Part shown: piece by piece, positions 6,721 through 10,605 of the stretch
Numbering within the stretch: the first letter of the stretch is position 1
Layout: the number at the start of each line of letters is the position of its first letter
Origin: Bacteroidales bacterium
GTDB lineage: Bacteria; Bacteroidota; Bacteroidia; Bacteroidales; NBLH01
DNA length: 10,605 nucleotides
NCBI GenBank assembly: GCA_026988445.1
Contig: JALSLF010000461.1
Span: 1 to 10,605, forward strand
Direction: 5' to 3'
Notes under the pieces: model-generated
Told to the model about the DNA's origin: nothing
Seen by the model: only the letters and a program-made list of their open reading frames with translations
Database searches by the model: none
Position numbers and translations under genes: made by a program

Positions 6721-8229
6721 GTGAAAGAGACTGATTCCTTAGCTTACAAACTATTTATTGATACTCAGCAAGATAACCTTGAATATATCTATCGGGGTGA
6801 GTTTAATATCGATATTACTGACAACATTCTTTCTTTGGCTGAAGAAAGCCTGAAAATGTCGGAACAGAAATTAAAAATAAAAAAAAGAGTGTATTTTGTA
6901 ATGGTTGAAGGATTACAAAACATTACTCGTCATCAGGACTTAACCACGGATGATATTCCGGTTAAACCGGGATTTTTTGTTCTTCAACGAAAAAAATACA
7001 GCTATTATATTACTACCGGTAACTTAATTCACAGGAGTAATATAGAGCTATTACAATCGCAAATTGAGACTGTTCAACGACTAAACCGTGAAGAACTTAA
7101 CGAGTATTATAAAATGCACTTAGACGGAGGAAAACTTTCCGAAAAAGGAGGTGCCGGATTGGGTTTAATTGAAATGGCACGTAAATCAAAAGGAAAACTA
7201 TCATATAATTTCAGGAAAATAAACGAAGATTACTACTATTTTTATCTCCTCACCGAAATTCCTTTTGAAGAAAAACCCGAAGGGGAAACCGTTAATGTAA
7301 ATCACTCGTTGGATAATATTATTGATTTGCATAACATTTTAAATGTTGAAAACATAGTACTCAATTACAGCGGTATGTTTAATCAGCACAGTTTGGTGGA
7401 CCTTTTGGGTATTATTGAAAAACAAATGAAAGATACGGTTTTGTTAAAAAGCAAAACCTATAATATAATGGTTGAACTTTTACAAAATCTTGTAAAACAC
7501 TCTGCTTATTATGTAATAAATGGTATTGGTGGTCATTACGGTATTTTTTATATTGTTGAAAATGCCGACCACTTTTTATTAAATACCGGCAATTTTGTTC
7601 AATCAAAAAATGTGAGCAAACTAAAAATACATTTAGACAAGGTTAATGTATTTAACGAAAAACAGTTAAATCAATGGTACGATACAATGTTGCTCGACCC
7701 GGAATCGGGCAGTGATAATACAAGTACCGGTTTGGGTTTAATCGACTTAAAATTGCGCAGTCAGCATAATTTGGATTACAGTTTTATTAATATTGATGAT
7801 GATTTTCATTTCTTTTCCGTTAAAGTAAAAGTTAATAAATTTTTTAAACGCCAAGAATCGTTTATCAGTAAAGAATCTTTTGACCGACCGGCAATTAAAT
7901 TAATACCGGCTGAAAATGTTTTCCTTTTTAAAGGACGTTCCATTCCTTCAAATGCCGAGGAGTTCTATAAACCCGTACTTAATTGGTTAGACTCCTACTT
8001 TGAAAAACCCAATAATTTAACTGTTTTTGAGTTTAAATTTGAGCATATAAACACGGCATCATCTCATCAAATCTTTAAAGTGCTGAAAAAGATTAAAGAT
8101 TATTGTTCTCAATATCATATCATTGTAAAATGGTATTATAAAGAAGAAGACGAAGATATGCTCGCCACAGCCGTTCGGTTTCGCGAATTACTCGATTTAA
8201 AAATGGAATTAAAAACCATAAATGAATAA
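6721..8229 (+). CDS. SiaB-SiaB-SiaC fusion: tandem SiaB-type kinase domains with a C-terminal SiaC (DUF1987) domain
   Basis: In Pseudomonas SiaB is a small kinase with a GHKL-like ATP fold that phosphorylates the partner SiaC on a threonine, thereby controlling a diguanylate cyclase. This 502-residue soluble protein appears to contain both. Residues about 15-183 form a complete SiaB-like domain with N-box MVEGLQNITRH (E63, N67) and glycine box LSEKGGAGLGLIEMARKS (139-156). Residues about 200-372 are a second copy with N-box MVELLQNLVKHS (E252, N256) but an altered glycine box TSTGLGLIDL (334-343), so it may be weak or inactive. Residues about 386-500 match SiaC: GRSIPSNAEEFYKPVLNWL (405-423), EHINTASS (441-448) with a candidate phosphothreonine T445, and WYYKEEDEDM (471-480). 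The start is GTG; an in-frame stop lies at 6667-6669 with no ATG after it. The potassium-channel gene follows 80 bases downstream. Domain calls rest on motif recall, not a search. Confidence 0.82.
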   Translation: MKETDSLAYKLFIDTQQDNLEYIYRGEFNIDITDNILSLAEESLKMSEQKLKIKKRVYFVMVEGLQNITRHQDLTTDDIPVKPGFFVLQRKKYSYYITTGNLIHRSNIELLQSQIETVQRLNREELNEYYKMHLDGGKLSEKGGAGLGLIEMARKSKGKLSYNFRKINEDYYYFYLLTEIPFEEKPEGETVNVNHSLDNIIDLHNILNVENIVLNYSGMFNQHSLVDLLGIIEKQMKDTVLLKSKTYNIMVELLQNLVKHSAYYVINGIGGHYGIFYIVENADHFLLNTGNFVQSKNVSKLKIHLDKVNVFNEKQLNQWYDTMLLDPESGSDNTSTGLGLIDLKLRSQHNLDYSFINIDDDFHFFSVKVKVNKFFKRQESFISKESFDRPAIKLIPAENVFLFKGRSIPSNAEEFYKPVLNWLDSYFEKPNNLTVFEFKFEHINTASSHQIFKVLKKIKDYCSQYHIIVKWYYKEEDEDMLATAVRFRELLDLKMELKTINE

Positions 8230-8309
8230 ACTATTGAATCATACATTCTTTATTTAATCGGGAAAGATATATTATCCAATAACTAATTATCCAATTTACC
8301 AATTAAAAT

Positions 8310-10319
8310 ATGACACGCGATTTTGATAAATTTTTAATTAAAATTATTGATAAACCATTTAAAACGGATAAAGTAAAAGCAAACAAAACGGTTGAAATAA
8401 CTTTCATTAAAAATAATGATGAAATTGATAAAGTTTTATTGGCATATATCACTGCCGACAAAGTCTATAAAAAAATTGATGATGAAGTAAATATTTGCAT
8501 TGATGATTGTTATATATCCAATTTTTCCATTGCAGATTACAGGCAGAGCCGGAACAAGAATAGTAACGAACTAATTGATATTCATAACTTTTCAGCCAAT
8601 AATACAATTTTTGATAATTCAAATGGTGGTGGAGTACTGGATTTTAGTTTTTTAAATTTTAAAGGAACATCCCATTTTCAAAACTGTATTTTTACCGGTA
8701 CGGATACAGTATTATTTAATAATTCACATTTTGTAGAAGCTGTTTTCTTCGATAATTCTCTTTTTCATGAACTCGATTTTATTTTTTCACATGCAAATAT
8801 TGGAAATGGGGTATTTTCATTTAAAAATGTAATCTTTCTAAAAGGATCTAAAAAATTTGAGAATATTCATTTTGGGGCTGGAGATGTACTGTTTCTAAAT
8901 ACCGAATTTAATGAAGGAGATATAAGTTTTTCAGGTTCGGAGTTTGGCGAAGGCAAAGTATCTTTTAAGATAGCACGATTTGGAAAAGGACGTAAAGATT
9001 TTTCAAAAATTCATTTTGGAATTGGCGATGTAATTTTTGAAAAAGTAGAATTTACCGATGGCGATGTAAATTTCAGAAACACCTACTTTGGAACCGGAAA
9101 AGTAGAATTTACCCGTTGTGAATTTGGTGCCGGTGATGTATCTTTTATCAGTGCCGATTTTGGCGAAGGTGATGTTTCTTTTGCAGGAACAGAATTTGGT
9201 AACGGCAAACTAAGTTTTAAATTAGCAAATTTTGGTGAAGGTAAGCTCGATTTTCACTATGCACATTTTGGAATTGGCGATGTAATTTTTGAGCGAACAA
9301 ACTTTTCGGGCGGAAACGTTGATTTTAGGGCGGTAGATTTCGGTATTGGCAGAATTACTTTTAACCGGGCACTATTTGGCGATGGTGAAGTTATTTTTGA
9401 AGCCAGTGAACTAAAAAAAGGTAGAATCACTTTTCGCAGAACAATTTTTGGTTTAGGTGTGTTTAATTTTGAAATGGCTGATTTTAGAAATGCCGAATTA
9501 ATTATTGATGATGTAAACTTCGGGCAAGGAAAAGTTTCATTTAAACAATCTAAGTTCGGATTACTTTCCCTTGAATCTTCACAAATGAATAACTATTTCG
9601 ATTTGCGTGTTGAAGAATGTGGAAAACTGGATTTATCAAATACCATTGTAAAAGATATAATCGATATCGACTCGGCAGACTATAAAACAAATATTAAGGC
9701 ATTGGATTTATCGGGCATCCGTTTACTGGGACGTATCTATATCGATTGGGAACAAAACAACGTAAAACAACTTATTCATCAACAAAACACAAACTACCTG
9801 AATAAAGCAGAGCAGTTTCGTGTACTAAAAGAAAACTACAATTTAATCGGACAATATGACTATGAAGACAAAGCCTATGTTGAATTTAAACGTGTAGAAT
9901 CTGATTATTTACTGGAAACCGGTAAAACAAATAAATTAATTCAGCGCTTAGGAGCACATATTGGGTATTTTGCACGATGGTTGATTTTTGATAAAATAGG
10001 TAAATATGCCACTGACCCAATACGTGTACTGATGAGTATGACCGTTGTATTTTTTGCATTCAGTTTAATTTACATTTTTATTCCTGAAATTTCATCAAAC
10101 TCACAAATTATTTCATCTCTTTTTGCCGAAGGCGATCCGCGCGATTTAGGTTTAATACAAAAAGCATTTTACCACAGCGCAATCACCTTTCTCACAATTG
10201 GTTATGGCGATTATTATCCCGCAGGACATATCCGTTGGCTTTCCGGTATTGAAGGATTTATCGGTTTGTTTTTAATGTCCTACTTTACAGTAGCCTTTGT
10301 ACGTAAAATTTTAAGATAA
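8310..10319 (+). CDS. Two-helix potassium channel with a long N-terminal 12-residue-repeat solenoid
   Basis: The 669-residue protein has an N-terminal region (1-163) without a clear motif, then 21 consecutive 12-residue repeats (164-415) of the pattern F-G-x-G-x-V-x-F-x-x-x-x, probably a right-handed beta-solenoid related to pentapeptide-repeat proteins. Residues 490-545 (NKAEQFRVLKENYNLIGQYDYEDKAY and on) resemble the helical linker in bacterial pentapeptide-repeat ion channels. The C-terminus is a two-transmembrane channel module: TM1 about 570-592, pore helix, potassium filter TIGYGD (629-634), and TM2 about 643-665, ending eight bases or so of coding after it. No signal peptide is seen, so the solenoid should be cytoplasmic. 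There is no RCK/TrkA domain, the usual regulator of such channels; the solenoid may replace it. It lies 80 bases after the SiaB/SiaC fusion gene and may share its transcript. What gates it is unknown. Confidence 0.88.
   Translation: MTRDFDKFLIKIIDKPFKTDKVKANKTVEITFIKNNDEIDKVLLAYITADKVYKKIDDEVNICIDDCYISNFSIADYRQSRNKNSNELIDIHNFSANNTIFDNSNGGGVLDFSFLNFKGTSHFQNCIFTGTDTVLFNNSHFVEAVFFDNSLFHELDFIFSHANIGNGVFSFKNVIFLKGSKKFENIHFGAGDVLFLNTEFNEGDISFSGSEFGEGKVSFKIARFGKGRKDFSKIHFGIGDVIFEKVEFTDGDVNFRNTYFGTGKVEFTRCEFGAGDVSFISADFGEGDVSFAGTEFGNGKLSFKLANFGEGKLDFHYAHFGIGDVIFERTNFSGGNVDFRAVDFGIGRITFNRALFGDGEVIFEASELKKGRITFRRTIFGLGVFNFEMADFRNAELIIDDVNFGQGKVSFKQSKFGLLSLESSQMNNYFDLRVEECGKLDLSNTIVKDIIDIDSADYKTNIKALDLSGIRLLGRIYIDWEQNNVKQLIHQQNTNYLNKAEQFRVLKENYNLIGQYDYEDKAYVEFKRVESDYLLETGKTNKLIQRLGAHIGYFARWLIFDKIGKYATDPIRVLMSMTVVFFAFSLIYIFIPEISSNSQIISSLFAEGDPRDLGLIQKAFYHSAITFLTIGYGDYYPAGHIRWLSGIEGFIGLFLMSYFTVAFVRKILR
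8799..9554 (+). repeat. Array of 21 in-frame 12-residue (36-base) repeats
   Basis: Repeats begin every 12 residues, at 164, 176, 188 and so on to 404, with no indel in the whole array. Phenylalanine is nearly invariant at positions 1 and 8, glycine at 2 and 4, and a hydrophobic residue at 6. Exceptions are I164, L368 and the unit at 392 (FRNAELIIDDVN). The perfect phase indicates strong structural constraint on coil length. Confidence 0.9.
8907..9410 (+). repeat. 84-residue (252-base) duplicated super-repeat in the solenoid
   Basis: Residues 200-283 align with 284-367, each being seven 12-residue units; for example FNEGDISFSGSE pairs with FGEGDVSFAGTE, and FGKGRKDFSKIH with FGEGKLDFHYAH. At DNA level an identical 29-base stretch occurs at 9012-9040 and 9264-9292, exactly 252 bases apart. 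This indicates a fairly recent block duplication inside the older 12-residue array. Confidence 0.8.
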
Positions 10320-10331
10320 GCACCTTTTGCA

Positions 10332-10453
10332 GTTGAATAGTTGAGAGTTGAAGAGTAGTTTAATAGTTGAGAGTTTGAGTTTAATGAGTTATTTTAACCA
10401 GCCACCAGCTACCAGCCACCAGCAGCCCAACAATTCAACAATATAACAATCTC
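10332..10453. repeat. Low-complexity repeat block downstream of the channel gene
   Basis: AATAGTTGAGAGTT occurs twice in the first part (10336-10375); ACCAGC-type units follow (10398-10424, with ACCAGCCACCAGC repeated); then CAACAATTCAACAATATAACAATCTC-like sequence closes the block. GTTGAATAGTTG (10332-10343) is complementary at 11 of 12 positions to CAACAATTCAAC (10428-10439), so the block is bracketed by an imperfect inverted repeat. No coding potential is seen. Confidence 0.6.
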
Positions 10454-10472
10454 CCAATATTATATTATTTAC

Positions 10473-10480
10473 TATATTTG
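10473..10480 (+). promoter_or_regulatory. Bacteroidota -7 promoter box for the 3'-edge gene
   Basis: TATATTTG is an exact match to TAnnTTTG and is the same octamer as the box before the universal stress protein. It lies 40 bases before the ATG at 10521, predicting a leader of about 33 bases. A convincing TTTG -33 element is not seen. Confidence 0.55.
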
Positions 10481-10520
10481 TTGCGTTTATATTCAAAGTT
10501 AAACATAAAAATTAATAATT

Positions 10521-10605
10521 ATGACAAAAAAAATATTTTCGACATTTATTATTATAGCAATATTTTTGAGTAATATATCTGCTCAATACACGATTAAATT
10601 AACAA
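10521..10605 (+). CDS. N-terminus of an exported protein (3'-truncated)
   Basis: Only 28 codons are visible, starting MTKKIFSTFIIIAIFLSNISAQ. The basic start, hydrophobic core and likely cleavage after ISA make a clear Sec signal peptide. No cysteine follows, so it is not an obvious lipoprotein. The ATG is preceded by an A/T-rich leader without Shine-Dalgarno sequence and by an exact -7 box, consistent with a separate transcription unit after the channel gene. The mature protein begins QYTIKLT and its function cannot be told. Confidence 0.7.
   Translation, partial: MTKKIFSTFIIIAIFLSNISAQYTIKLT

Noticed and set aside
8799..9554. Ordinary pentapeptide-repeat domain
   Set aside because: The repeat phase is strictly 12 residues with paired glycines, not A(D/N)LxX every five residues; kept as a related but distinct solenoid.

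Overview
The window is AT-rich, has almost no Shine-Dalgarno sequences before its start codons, and carries two exact copies of the Bacteroidota-type -7 promoter box (TAnnTTTG). Together with the gene content this points to an anaerobic or facultatively anaerobic member of the Bacteroidota. The group assignment is an inference from style, not from a marker gene.

Layout. (1) Positions 1-2300, plus strand: the 3' part of an alpha-oxoamine-synthase-family PLP enzyme (BioF/KBL-like), then hydE, the radical SAM maturase of [FeFe]-hydrogenase, whose terminator overlaps its last codons. (2) Positions 2286-2606: a convergent intergenic region made of a tandemly duplicated unit of about 160 bp (terminator-like hairpin plus conserved repeat), the second copy ending in a long inverted repeat. 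(3) Positions 2607-6359, minus strand, read in the order ppk1 (polyphosphate kinase), a secreted protein with two SPOR-like repeats, and a tandem-domain universal stress protein: a plausible stress and phosphate-storage cluster. (4) Positions 6360-6720: a 361-base divergent intergenic region. (5) Positions 6721-10319, plus strand: a 502-residue protein fusing two SiaB-like kinase domains to a SiaC-like (DUF1987) substrate domain, followed 80 bases later by a 669-residue protein whose long array of 12-residue repeats leads into a two-helix potassium channel with a TIGYGD filter. (6) Positions 10320-10520: low-complexity repeats and an exact -7 box, then the first 28 codons of an exported protein cut by the window edge.

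The most unusual part is region 5. In Pseudomonas, SiaB (kinase) and SiaC (phosphorylated partner) are separate proteins that form a phosphorylation switch. Here kinase, second kinase-like domain and partner are one chain, placed next to a potassium channel with a large repeat-solenoid domain. A joint signalling unit is a hypothesis from gene order, not something the sequence proves.
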